Made by a program: the position numbers and the translations under genes. Under the pieces are notes generated by a model. That model was not told where the DNA came from. It did not search any database and saw nothing but the letters and a program-made list of their open reading frames with translations. A stretch of DNA of 64,000 nucleotides from an uncultured Paenibacillaceae bacterium. Its GTDB lineage: Bacteria > Bacillota > Bacilli > Paenibacillales > K13. The stretch covers positions 496,001 to 560,000 of the forward strand of contig CAJXLT010000001.1 of NCBI GenBank assembly GCA_913056365.1. Direction: 5' to 3'. Position 1 is the first letter of the stretch; every line of letters begins with the position of its first letter. Of the stretch, positions 35,972-44,529 are shown one piece after another.

Positions 35972-36688
35972 ATGAGTGAACCGGTTATTACGATATTGGT
36001 CGTTGATGATGAGGAGCGCATTCGCCGTCTGTTGCGAATGTATCTGGAGAAAGAAGGATTCACAATCGAGGAAGCAGAGGATGGCGAGACAGCGCTCAAG
36101 AAAGCGTTGGAGCACAATTACGATCTGATTTTGTTGGATGTTATGCTGCCAGGAATCGATGGCGTAGAGGTGTGTGAACGGGTTCGCCAGGAGAAGGCGA
36201 CACCGATTATTATGCTGACTGCGAAGGGTGAGGAATCGAACCGTGTACAAGGCTTCGAGGTTGGTGTGGATGACTACGTCGTCAAGCCGTTCAGCCCGCG
36301 CGAAGTGATCTATCGGGTGAAGGCGATTTTGCGCCGCTCTTCTTCCACCGCATTTTTGTCTACGGATCCGAGTACGAGCAACAACATTGTATTCCCGCAC
36401 TTAGTCATCGAGCATGATGCGCATCGTGTGACTGCTGGCGGACAAGAGATTAGTCTGACACCAAAAGAGTACGAGCTGCTGCACTATTTGGCAGGGGCGC
36501 CGGACAAGGTGTTTTCACGCGAGGATTTGTTGAAAGACGTATGGAACTATGAGTTTTTCGGCGATTTGCGGACAGTGGACACCCACGTCAAGCGTTTGCG
36601 CGAGAAGCTGAACAAGGTTTCCCCAGAAGCTGCTGACATGATTACGACAGTTTGGGGAGTCGGTTACAAGCTAGAGGTGCCGAAGTAA
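35972..36688 (+). CDS. resD: Response regulator ResD
   Basis: An OmpR-type regulator of respiration and anaerobic genes. The 238-residue product has a receiver domain (acidic pocket DDEE at 12-15, phospho-acceptor Asp56 in LLDVMLP, Lys in VVKPFS) and a winged-helix effector domain (LTPKEYELLHYL, VDTHVKRLREKL, TTVWGVGYKLE). The ATG follows AAGGAG. The partner kinase gene resE normally follows; here a strong terminator and an unrelated gene follow instead. Confidence 0.93.
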   Translation: MSEPVITILVVDDEERIRRLLRMYLEKEGFTIEEAEDGETALKKALEHNYDLILLDVMLPGIDGVEVCERVRQEKATPIIMLTAKGEESNRVQGFEVGVDDYVVKPFSPREVIYRVKAILRRSSSTAFLSTDPSTSNNIVFPHLVIEHDAHRVTAGGQEISLTPKEYELLHYLAGAPDKVFSREDLLKDVWNYEFFGDLRTVDTHVKRLREKLNKVSPEAADMITTVWGVGYKLEVPK

Positions 36689-36724
36689 GTATATCCGCAA
36701 GCAGCAGGCAACAAATAGGAGCAG

Positions 36725-36767
36725 AAGACGCCATAATCCCGAGTTGATGGGTACGGCGTCTTTTTTT
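36725..36767 (+). terminator. Terminator after resD
   Basis: AAGACGCC (36725-36732) pairs with GGCGTCTT (36755-36762) and is followed by more Ts (to 36767). It ends the res operon immediately after resD. Confidence 0.85.
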
Positions 36768-36917
36768 GTTGGCATTTGCATGCGGTCAATCGATGTCTGG
36801 TGAGGGCTCTAGCTGTCGAGAATGTCCGCTAAAAGCTGAGCAAGGGAAGAGCCTCGAACTGTACAATAATTCCCGTAAGGAAGCATTACATTTTATATGG
36901 GAAGGATTGATGCAGCA

Positions 36918-38483
36918 ATGGAAACGAACAAACAGAATACCGCGAAAGCCGAGCAAGCGTCTTATTCCTATACGTTGTCTAATGCCGATACACGCCGAGA
37001 ACAGGCGTATCAAGCTCGTGTAGAAGCAGCCAAATTTCAACGCAAGCAACCGTATCCGAAGCAAGCATTCAATGGGGATGAGCAGCGATACGCGGACAAA
37101 ATTGGCAACTTCTCTAAAGCGCTGCCGCATAATGAGCATGGGATTGTAGACCCGAGTGCGTACCAAACGTACATGCATGCTTTGTCAACCGGACAGCCGG
37201 AGGACTTCGAATCGATTCCGCTAGGGGGGAATGCGAAGCTTGCCAATCCGCAAGCCAGCTATGGCTATGATTTGGTCGGTGCGGATTGTCACCATTTCGC
37301 CATTTCGGCACCGCCAGCTTTTGACAGCGCGCAGATGGCAGGAGAATTGGTGGAGCTGTACTGGCGGGCTCTGACTCGCGATGTGCCGTTCGCCGAGTAC
37401 GATTCGAACTCACAGGTAGTGGCTGCAGCGAAGGAAATGACTGCTCTGACCGATTATCGGGGGCCTAAGACGCAAGGCAGCGTTACTCCGAAAGAGCTGT
37501 TTCGAGCAGGCTTCGCCGGTGAGCAAACCGGGCCTTTCCTCTCACAATTTATGTATGCGGATATACCATATGGCGGAGCGTTGACGATGCCGCAGAAGTA
37601 TCGGGTGTATACTTCCGGCTCTGATCATATGACTACCTACGAAGCATGGCTCGCCGTACAGAACGGAGAACAGCCGCAATCGTCAAGGAAGGTTGATCCG
37701 ACTCCGCGCTACTTGCGTACAGGACGTGATCTGGCTAGCTTGGTACATTCTGACTTCTGCTATCAAGCCTTTTTTACTGCTGCTTTGATTTTGTTAAGAT
37801 TGCCTAGGGAGGCGTTAGATCGAGCGAACCCGTATCTGAACTCTTCTTCGCAGTCCGGCTTCGTGACGTTCGGCGAACCGCATATTCTCGAGCTCGTTCC
37901 GGCTGCATGCAAGGTTGGATTAGCCTCTGCGTGGTACCAGAAATTCCAAGTGCATCGCAGAATACGTCCTGAGGCTTATGCTGGATATGTGCATCTTCAT
38001 AAGACAGGTCAAGCCTCTTATCCATTCCATGAGGACTTATTACAGTCTCGCGCATCTGTCGAAGTGTTCAAGAAGTTCGGCACATACTTGCTCCCGCAAG
38101 CTTTCCCTGAAGGAAGTCCTACACATCCGTCTTATCCGGGTGGACACTCCTGTTTGGCAGGGGCATGTACAACTGTTCTCAAGGCTTACTTCAATGAATC
38201 GTATGAGCTGCCGAGTCCAGTCCAACCAAGCAAGGACGGTTTGTCGCTGGAGCCATATGAAGGACCTGCGCTGACGATAGGCGGTGAGCTGAACAAGCTT
38301 GCATCGAATGTGGCTTACGGTCGCGATACGGCTGGTGTGCATTGGAGAAGCGATGAGGTAGAAGGCTTGAAACTGGGAGAAGCAGCTGCCATTCGTCTCT
38401 TGCAAGACTATAGCGGTCAGTTCAATGAATCATTCAGCGGCTTTACTTTGACCAAATTTGACGGAACAACCGTGACTATATAA
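36918..38483 (+). CDS. Vanadium-dependent haloperoxidase homologue (PAP2 superfamily)
   Basis: A 521-residue protein of the vanadium haloperoxidase/PAP2 group, which oxidise halides with hydrogen peroxide or hydrolyse phosphate esters. The vanadate/phosphate pocket is visible: Lys342 and Arg350 in KFQVHRRIRPE, His410 in PSYPGGHSC, Arg469 and His475 in GRDTAGVHW. The serine usual in PSGH is Gly here. No signal peptide was seen. The ATG at 36918 is preferred (GGAAGG upstream); an ATG at 36897 is also in frame. It is followed by an HEXXH peptidase after nine bases. As the first gene of the accessory region it may halogenate or otherwise tailor the cluster product, but that is inference. Confidence 0.75.
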   Translation: METNKQNTAKAEQASYSYTLSNADTRREQAYQARVEAAKFQRKQPYPKQAFNGDEQRYADKIGNFSKALPHNEHGIVDPSAYQTYMHALSTGQPEDFESIPLGGNAKLANPQASYGYDLVGADCHHFAISAPPAFDSAQMAGELVELYWRALTRDVPFAEYDSNSQVVAAAKEMTALTDYRGPKTQGSVTPKELFRAGFAGEQTGPFLSQFMYADIPYGGALTMPQKYRVYTSGSDHMTTYEAWLAVQNGEQPQSSRKVDPTPRYLRTGRDLASLVHSDFCYQAFFTAALILLRLPREALDRANPYLNSSSQSGFVTFGEPHILELVPAACKVGLASAWYQKFQVHRRIRPEAYAGYVHLHKTGQASYPFHEDLLQSRASVEVFKKFGTYLLPQAFPEGSPTHPSYPGGHSCLAGACTTVLKAYFNESYELPSPVQPSKDGLSLEPYEGPALTIGGELNKLASNVAYGRDTAGVHWRSDEVEGLKLGEAAAIRLLQDYSGQFNESFSGFTLTKFDGTTVTI

Positions 38484-38492
38484 AGGTGTTCC

Positions 38493-40073
38493 ATGCGTAG
38501 CTATAGTCGAATGTATGATGCAGATGCCTTGCTCGACCTGGTGAACATTCAGTTGGCTAAGCCTTATGCGAGTAAGATGCATGCATTATGGATGCTGTTG
38601 ACGAGCGGTGAAGGGCAATGGATGCAAGCGTATGAGCAGCATGAGCAAGCGTATCGAAGCTTGCTGGCATCTCCAGAATGGCGGCAAGCTGTGGATGACG
38701 GAATCCGCCGATCGGAGCAATCGTCTTGGGAAGCTAGACAATGGGCTGTATTGCGCAACGAAATGCTGGAGCATGCCGGGAACGAACAGCTTCGTGCAGA
38801 GATGATTCGCAGATGGAACGAACTGAATGTCCGGCTCAGCTCGTTCCGAACGACGGTAGAAGACAGTTCATTAACTGAGAAGGAGACGCTTATTCTGTTC
38901 CGTGTGCTCGATGATGAGAAGAAGCGTAAGCAGCTCTGGCAAGCCTATATGCGGATTGGAGAGCACATTGCCGATCCGCTCCTTGAATTGGTGCGCATAC
39001 GCAATCGCATGGCAAGAGAACAAGGGTTCACTGACTATTTTGCAATGAAGCTGGCTGCGCAGGAGATGGACGCAAGCGAGTTAGACACGATTGTGATACG
39101 ACTGAAGGAGCAATTAGGACCATCTTATCGCAAAGCTAAGGAAGAGATCGATCGAGGGATCTGTTACAGATTCGGTATTACAGCTGATGCGATTCGGTCG
39201 TGGCACTATTCGCATCCGTTCTTCCAATCCTATGAACCGGACGAACCGACACAGACTGTGGATCTGGATGCGTTCGTCACCCGCTTGTCAACATGGTTCA
39301 AGCGGCGTGATATTATGCTAGACGGCGTACTGCAGAGGATGGATTTGGGGGACTGTGCTGGCAAAAGCTCGGCGAACTTCTGTCTGCCTATTGATCGGTG
39401 CGAAGACATTCGCATCTCCTGTCATGTCAATCAAGATTTGCGAGGCGCATCCATTCTGCTTCATGAGATCGGACACGCATTCGTAGAGCAATCGTATGAT
39501 ACAGCCTTGCCCTTCCTGCTGCGGCAGCCTGCTCATCCGTTCTTAAGCGAAGCGGCTGCACTGCTCATGGAGAGATTGCTGCATGTACCAGGCTGGCAGC
39601 AATCGCTGGATAACGATTCGGATGCTTATGTGCAAGAGAAGCATGTCCATTCCGATCTTCAACCGTCGTTGCTTGTCAAGCTGTTCTGGACGATGACGCT
39701 CGTCCAGTTCGAACGCAAGATGTATGAGAATCCGGAGCAGTCTCTCAATTGCCTGTGGTGGGAGCTCGTCGAAGAGTACCAGGGAATTACTAGACCGGAG
39801 GAGTGGGATGCGCCGTATTGGGCAAGTAAACCGCATCTGAGCACTTTACCGGCTACTTATTATTATTATCTGCTCGGGGAGGTTGCCGCATCGCAGCTTC
39901 AGCAATCGCTGGATGAACAGTTTGGCGCATGGTACAGCAAGCAAGCGCTGCAGCACATGCGACAGACGGTATATGAGCCAGGCATGTCACGCTCATGGCG
40001 GGACGTGCTTCAGCAATGTGTGCACAGCCCGCTTCAGACACAAGCGCTTGTTCACCAATTACGGTGGGTGTAG
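38493..40073 (+). CDS. M2/M3-type zinc metallopeptidase (oligopeptidase-like)
   Basis: A 526-residue, mostly helical cytoplasmic protein with the gluzincin site HEIGHAF (His324, Glu325, His328) and the third ligand in FLSEAAALLMER about 29 residues later. The overall layout (long helical N-terminal half, catalytic helix bundle in the second half, YYYYLLGEVAASQL near the end) fits ACE-like M2 or M3 oligopeptidases. It probably trims small peptides. It starts nine bases after the haloperoxidase gene with AAAGGTG before the ATG, so the two are co-transcribed. In a biosynthetic cluster such an enzyme could remove a peptide protecting group or degrade side products; this is speculative. Confidence 0.75.
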   Translation: MRSYSRMYDADALLDLVNIQLAKPYASKMHALWMLLTSGEGQWMQAYEQHEQAYRSLLASPEWRQAVDDGIRRSEQSSWEARQWAVLRNEMLEHAGNEQLRAEMIRRWNELNVRLSSFRTTVEDSSLTEKETLILFRVLDDEKKRKQLWQAYMRIGEHIADPLLELVRIRNRMAREQGFTDYFAMKLAAQEMDASELDTIVIRLKEQLGPSYRKAKEEIDRGICYRFGITADAIRSWHYSHPFFQSYEPDEPTQTVDLDAFVTRLSTWFKRRDIMLDGVLQRMDLGDCAGKSSANFCLPIDRCEDIRISCHVNQDLRGASILLHEIGHAFVEQSYDTALPFLLRQPAHPFLSEAAALLMERLLHVPGWQQSLDNDSDAYVQEKHVHSDLQPSLLVKLFWTMTLVQFERKMYENPEQSLNCLWWELVEEYQGITRPEEWDAPYWASKPHLSTLPATYYYYLLGEVAASQLQQSLDEQFGAWYSKQALQHMRQTVYEPGMSRSWRDVLQQCVHSPLQTQALVHQLRWV

Positions 40074-40081
40074 CGGAACTG

Positions 40082-41200
40082 CTAGCTGTCCAGCATGTCT
40101 CTGACATACGCAGGCCAATCTTCATAGTTCGCTCCATAGGTAAGCAACAGCGCATATACCCATCGGTCTAATCCGAATGCGGCACAGCCGGATTGCAGCG
40201 GGACTTCCAGATGATTGGTGACGTGGAACGGCTTGCACAGGCTATCTCCCATAAAGTTGAATGAAGCGATAGAGAAGGAAGGAGCCTCGTCCTGAGGAGT
40301 GACGATCAATTCATATTTCAAATTAGCTGCCAGTTGGTGCTGTCCTTTGTCCGTATCCTCGGAGAAGTAGAACAGATCACTGGCAGTTTCGATTTTGCCG
40401 GATAAACCGAGCGATGAGAACAGCTTCCAGGCTTCATCCATGACGAACTTGCGCTGTGTCTCCACATAGTCTGCATCACCGAACAGTACGATTTCCCGCA
40501 TGCTGAATTCGTTCAGACGATGCTTGCCAAGACGCCAGGGCGCTTCGTGCCGGTAGCAGTGCCCGCGAGCTGTCAGTGCCGTCGGTTCTCGCAAGCGGCT
40601 CCCCGACAGCTCGGCATAGCAGTGGAAGCAGACAGCGGGTGCGAGGGCGAATGGACTAAGTCTGGCAAGTTCGGGCAACAGCTCTGGTTGTCTCGCTTTC
40701 TTCAACGATTCCAGACGATGCGGAATTTCGGAGACAAGGTGGATGTTTTGCGGGAAGCTGGGAATGTACTGGCACTTGTCGAGCATGTCAAGTGGAATCA
40801 TGGAAGGATATTGCCGCAGCTCGCAGTTGATCCGCTCGGCCATTGCCAGCAGCAGTCGATCTATTCGCTCATACAACGATACTGCCAATCCGCGGCGAAC
40901 GGTTCCATTACCTGCCAATATGGGTTCAATGCTGTGTGAAGCTTCGTTGGCATGCCCTTCACTGTGCTTATAGATGCGTGAGGCTAGCACACGCTGCCCT
41001 CGGGTCTGCTCTATCAGCAATTGCACAGTTTCGTCGATCTCTTCCTGATTGCAGTCTGGCAGCAGTTGTACCTGAATCGAATGGGATTGCGAATCATACC
41101 GGCAGTCGGCAATTCCTTCTATGCTGTAGATAAGCTTGGCGAGCAACAATTCAGCTTGTTTACAATTCAAAGCACCCTCGATTGAATAACATTTCTTCAC
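40082..41200 (-). CDS. Class II aaRS-like amino acid:[carrier protein] ligase (copy 1)
   Basis: A 372-residue protein related to the catalytic domain of archaeal-type seryl-tRNA synthetase, without a tRNA-binding arm. This is the build of the amino acid:[carrier protein] ligases, which adenylate an amino acid and load it on a phosphopantetheine arm. Zinc ligands of the family are in place: Cys191 (VCFHCY), Glu219 in the motif-2 CYRHE, and Cys339 before motif 3 (SGCAAFGLDRW, with Arg346). Motif 2 continues into SMREIVLFGD. About 100 N-terminal residues form a separate small domain. A GTG at 41200 sits 11 bases after AAGGAG; a GTG at 41212 overlaps that site. Convergent with the peptidase gene, with eight bases between stops. 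Confidence 0.78.
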   Translation of the reverse strand: MKKCYSIEGALNCKQAELLLAKLIYSIEGIADCRYDSQSHSIQVQLLPDCNQEEIDETVQLLIEQTRGQRVLASRIYKHSEGHANEASHSIEPILAGNGTVRRGLAVSLYERIDRLLLAMAERINCELRQYPSMIPLDMLDKCQYIPSFPQNIHLVSEIPHRLESLKKARQPELLPELARLSPFALAPAVCFHCYAELSGSRLREPTALTARGHCYRHEAPWRLGKHRLNEFSMREIVLFGDADYVETQRKFVMDEAWKLFSSLGLSGKIETASDLFYFSEDTDKGQHQLAANLKYELIVTPQDEAPSFSIASFNFMGDSLCKPFHVTNHLEVPLQSGCAAFGLDRWVYALLLTYGANYEDWPAYVRDMLDS

Positions 41201-41468
41201 AATAGCGCACACTCCTTGTTTCGTTATATGAACATACTGTTCCTAGTATATAGCCGTATTCAGCCTAGAGTATCGGTGTATGCAGGGCACTTATGGGAGC
41301 AGACGAAAACAGGGAATCGGGTGCGCAGCAGTGATGAATGCTTGCAAATTCCACAAGCAAAGCAGAGGGCTTCCCTATTGCCGATGCTACAATTCGGGTG
41401 AATGCGGATACGCTGCAGACGGGAACGAAGCGGGCAGCAGGAGAGAGTTCAAGCGAGGGAGGGACAAG

Positions 41469-41819
41469 ATGGCGCAACAATGGTTGGAAAGAATGGATAC
41501 GGTATTCCTGCGTGTGCATGACTTCGAGCGCGCATGTGCATGGTACCATGAGACGCTGGGGATGCCAGTCATCTGGCGGACGGATATGATCGCTGCATTC
41601 AGAGCGGGAGACAAGACACCGCTAACGTTGGTGAAGCATGATGCCGTTGCGGATACGCACCCGTTGTTCAACTTTTACACAGCTAATATTGAGCAAGCCT
41701 ATACCTATATGAAGGAGCAAGGGATAGAGGTTGGCGTGCTGCGTGATTACGGTACTGTGCAGACATTCGACTTCACTGATAGCGAAGGCAATCGGCTAAG
41801 TGTCTGCCATTATGATTAG
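41469..41819 (+). CDS. VOC-family (glyoxalase-fold) protein 1
   Basis: A 116-residue single VOC domain with two beta-alpha-beta-beta-beta modules: RMDTVFLRVHDFERACAWYH (module one start) and FYTANIEQAYTYMKEQGIEV, closing with FDFTDSEGNRLSVCHYD. Members bind metal ions or small ligands and act as isomerases, dioxygenases or immunity proteins. The ATG at 41469 follows GAGGGAGGG; the upstream open frame to 41280 looks non-coding. It begins a plus-strand run with PhyH 1 and ligase 2. A true enzyme cannot be told from a binding protein. Confidence 0.8.
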   Translation: MAQQWLERMDTVFLRVHDFERACAWYHETLGMPVIWRTDMIAAFRAGDKTPLTLVKHDAVADTHPLFNFYTANIEQAYTYMKEQGIEVGVLRDYGTVQTFDFTDSEGNRLSVCHYD

Positions 41820-41861
41820 TACCCTTGGTCCGAGGCTATGGGGGGATAAGGAGGGATACAC

Positions 41862-42710
41862 ATGTCACACGAGTACGAGCTGATCACAGACAAGCATAAG
41901 CAGCAATTCGATGAACAGGGCTATCTCGTCGTCCGTGGGGTGTATAAGCAGCATGAGCTGGATGCGTTACACGAAGCGTACATGAAAATATGGACAGAAT
42001 TAATGGCGCTGGGCAAAATTCGGCAAAACCCAGAAAGACCGCTGGAAAGCTTGTTCCCGAATCGGCTGAGAGACTTCCATCGTGACAACGCCGACATTAC
42101 AGGGTTCATGCTGAAGCGGCAAGCTATCGGAATGTTGGAAAGCTTGCTGAACGAGGAACCGATTGCGATCCAGAGCAACTATTACTTCAAGCCGCCCGGT
42201 ACGAAAGGACTCGGCTTCCATCAAGACAATGCCCATATCGGCATTGAACCGGACACGTCCTATGCGATGTGGGTAAGTATCGATGCCACAGATAAGGAGA
42301 ATGGCAGCTTGTTCTTCGTCCCAGGCACACATAAGTTAGGACTGGCTGCGTCGGAGGTTGTGCCGGGCAGCAGCAATGCGTATAGCTCAGAAATTCTAAG
42401 AAAGCCAGAAGGGTACGCGATGATTCAAGTAGCAACCGAACCCGGCGACATCGTTATCTTCAATGGCAATATGTATCACGGTTCTTCGAAGAATGTGTCT
42501 GCATACCGCTATCGCCGTTCCTTCGTGACACATTTCGCCCGGGCAAGCGTGGAGCGGATTGCGCTCAATTACAGTCACCTCGTAAGCAAGGATGGGAAGC
42601 GGGTGCGGAGGAGGCTGAATACGCAGCCGAAGATCATCGATCAAGGAGCGAACATATTCCAATATAGGGACGCTGCCTTCTATGATCAAATTATTCACGG
42701 CATCTTCTGA
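41862..42710 (+). CDS. PhyH-family Fe(II)/2-oxoglutarate dioxygenase 1
   Basis: A 282-residue phytanoyl-CoA-dioxygenase-type hydroxylase. The iron site is His120 and Asp122 (GFHQDN) with the distal His206 (MYHGSS); the 2-oxoglutarate arginine is in YRRSFVTHF. It shares with two other PhyH genes in this region the tail pattern SVERIALNY...GKRVRRRLN. PhyH enzymes in such clusters often hydroxylate amino acids, free or bound to a carrier protein. Clear AAGGAGGG before the ATG. It precedes ligase 2, whose ATG lies 44 bases after its stop. Confidence 0.88.
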   Translation: MSHEYELITDKHKQQFDEQGYLVVRGVYKQHELDALHEAYMKIWTELMALGKIRQNPERPLESLFPNRLRDFHRDNADITGFMLKRQAIGMLESLLNEEPIAIQSNYYFKPPGTKGLGFHQDNAHIGIEPDTSYAMWVSIDATDKENGSLFFVPGTHKLGLAASEVVPGSSNAYSSEILRKPEGYAMIQVATEPGDIVIFNGNMYHGSSKNVSAYRYRRSFVTHFARASVERIALNYSHLVSKDGKRVRRRLNTQPKIIDQGANIFQYRDAAFYDQIIHGIF

Positions 42711-42753
42711 ATGCTGGATGTCTCGTAGTCTCGTAACAGGAAGGAAGTGGCTT

Positions 42754-43896
42754 ATGATCTTTCGTTATCCGCTGACAAGCGAGAAGAAGCGGGCGAAGGC
42801 AGAGCAGCTGTTAGACAATATTTATTATTTGTCCGAACAAGTCGCGGCAGTACGCCTGCACGCTGAGTACGTTGAGGTCGATTACACAGGGGAAGAGGAT
42901 GCGGAGACGTTCCAAGCGAGGCTGGACCGATATATGCGTGTCGGTCTGCTTGCGAAATTCGCTGCGAAGCAAGTTCCCTATGACAACAGGAGCACGCAGA
43001 AGCAAACTCCAGCGAGAGCAGCGGCAGCCTTGTCTCCGCATGGAGGCTTGGCGCTCCAAGGCTGTGAGGTGATCTTGGCACAGGCACTCGATCATATGTT
43101 CATGGAGATGGCTGTCCAAGCCGGCGCACAGTTGCGGAAGTATCCGTCTATCGTAACGGCGGCGCAAATGGAGCATGGAGGGTACTTGACGCACTTCCCT
43201 CAGCATATGTACGCCATAAGCGAAGTTGCCCACAATGAGGAGCGCTTGCGAATGTACAGGGAGCAATCTGCTGAACAGAAGCATGCTGGAGGTTTGCTTC
43301 AACCGAATGGGTTCTATCTTCAACCATGTCTCTGCTTCCATGTATACGAGGAGCTTGCACATACGGATACTGACGCAGCGATAGGAGATCTGGCTGTCTA
43401 TTCGGCTGCGGGAACCTGCTATCGTCATGAGCATCTCAGCCGTATATCTCAGACGAGACTGCGTGAATTTATGATGCGAGAGATTATCTATGTCGGAGAT
43501 GCAGAGCGAGTCGTGCAAATGAGGGAGAGTTTAATGAGAAGAAGCTGGGAGCTGTTCGAGCAGTTAGGCTTGCGCGGATATGTAGAGAGCGCTGCAGATC
43601 CATTCTTCTATGAGGAGGACAGTGTCTTAATGTATCAGCAATCCGCACATGCGCTGAAGTTCGAGCTGCGATGCGCAGGAGTAGAAGGACAGGAATTCTC
43701 CATCGCTTCGTTCAATTTATGCGGGCATGTGCTCTGTGATGCGTTCGGCGTGAAGAGCAGCCACGGTGAGTTGCATTCAGGCTGCACCGGCTTCGGTATA
43801 GACCGTTGGGTACAGGCATTGCTGCATGTCTATGGACGTGAGACGCACAACTGGCCGATGCAAATTCAATCATACGTTCAAGCAGATGCGCACTGA
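42754..43896 (+). CDS. Class II aaRS-like amino acid:[carrier protein] ligase (copy 2)
   Basis: A 380-residue paralogue of the gene at 40.1-41.2 kb. Zinc ligands are Cys194 (LCFHVY), Glu226 (motif 2, CYRHEH) and Cys344 (SGCTGFGIDRW; motif-3 Arg351). The N-terminal 100 residues are again a separate domain with SEKKRAKAEQLLDNIYYLSE. The paralogues differ strongly around the substrate pocket and in the N-terminal part, so they probably charge different amino acids or carrier proteins. A frame from 42682 overlaps PhyH 1; AGGAAGG before the ATG at 42754 sets the start. Confidence 0.78.
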   Translation: MIFRYPLTSEKKRAKAEQLLDNIYYLSEQVAAVRLHAEYVEVDYTGEEDAETFQARLDRYMRVGLLAKFAAKQVPYDNRSTQKQTPARAAAALSPHGGLALQGCEVILAQALDHMFMEMAVQAGAQLRKYPSIVTAAQMEHGGYLTHFPQHMYAISEVAHNEERLRMYREQSAEQKHAGGLLQPNGFYLQPCLCFHVYEELAHTDTDAAIGDLAVYSAAGTCYRHEHLSRISQTRLREFMMREIIYVGDAERVVQMRESLMRRSWELFEQLGLRGYVESAADPFFYEEDSVLMYQQSAHALKFELRCAGVEGQEFSIASFNLCGHVLCDAFGVKSSHGELHSGCTGFGIDRWVQALLHVYGRETHNWPMQIQSYVQADAH

Positions 43897-44034
43897 CCAT
43901 CAGAAGTTGAAAAACCGCTCAGCTAAAACAGAGGAAATCCATCGCGCATATGGGATGATAGATGTGTCGGACAGCACAAGTGAATCTCCCGGGGCGTGAG
44001 GTTCGATACTCTCAATTCGAAAGGAGTTTTACCC

Positions 44035-44409
44035 ATGGCAATTCGAGTTAACTACATCGATAACGTATTCGTAAGAACAGACAACTACAAGGAAATGATT
44101 GAGTTCTACAACAATACATTCGCTTTCCCGGTTGCGTACCGCAGCGATTGTGTGGAACGTCTGCAAGTAGGCGAGCTAGCAGATCGTGCTATGATTACCC
44201 TTATTGACAACAATCACGTGGTAGGGGATCGTCTCTCCTCCGTCGGCTTCCACGTATCGAACATCGAAGAGACTTACCAAGAAGTAGGTCGTCAGAAGCT
44301 GCATTGCGACACACACATCCGTACGTTCGGTGAGAAGAACGAATTCCGTTACTTCAACATCGTCGATCCGGACGGCAACATTCTGTCGCTGATTGAGCCT
44401 GTATTATAA
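44035..44409 (+). CDS. VOC-family (glyoxalase-fold) protein 2
   Basis: A 124-residue VOC protein: IDNVFVRTDNYKEMIEFYNN in the first half, VGFHVSNIEETYQEVG in the second, and a closing FNIVDPDGNILSLIEP that is the standard family ending with its Glu ligand. The ATG follows GAAAGGAG. It lies 138 bases after ligase 2 and ends in a terminator, closing this run of genes. Confidence 0.85.
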   Translation: MAIRVNYIDNVFVRTDNYKEMIEFYNNTFAFPVAYRSDCVERLQVGELADRAMITLIDNNHVVGDRLSSVGFHVSNIEETYQEVGRQKLHCDTHIRTFGEKNEFRYFNIVDPDGNILSLIEPVL

Positions 44410-44436
44410 GCTTAGTCTAATCGCGTTCTAGTGAAC

Positions 44437-44480
44437 AGACCGCCTGCATCCCGCTACGAACGGGGGGCAGGCGGTCTTGT
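44437..44480. terminator. Terminator after VOC 2
   Basis: AGACCGCCTGC (44437-44447) is a perfect complement of GCAGGCGGTCT (44467-44477), followed by TGTTGT. It lies between convergent genes (VOC 2 and PhyH 2). Confidence 0.75.
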
Positions 44481-44529
44481 TGTAGAAGCGTATCTGATTG
44501 TGGTTGCTCGCATTACTGCATAGTTTGAC

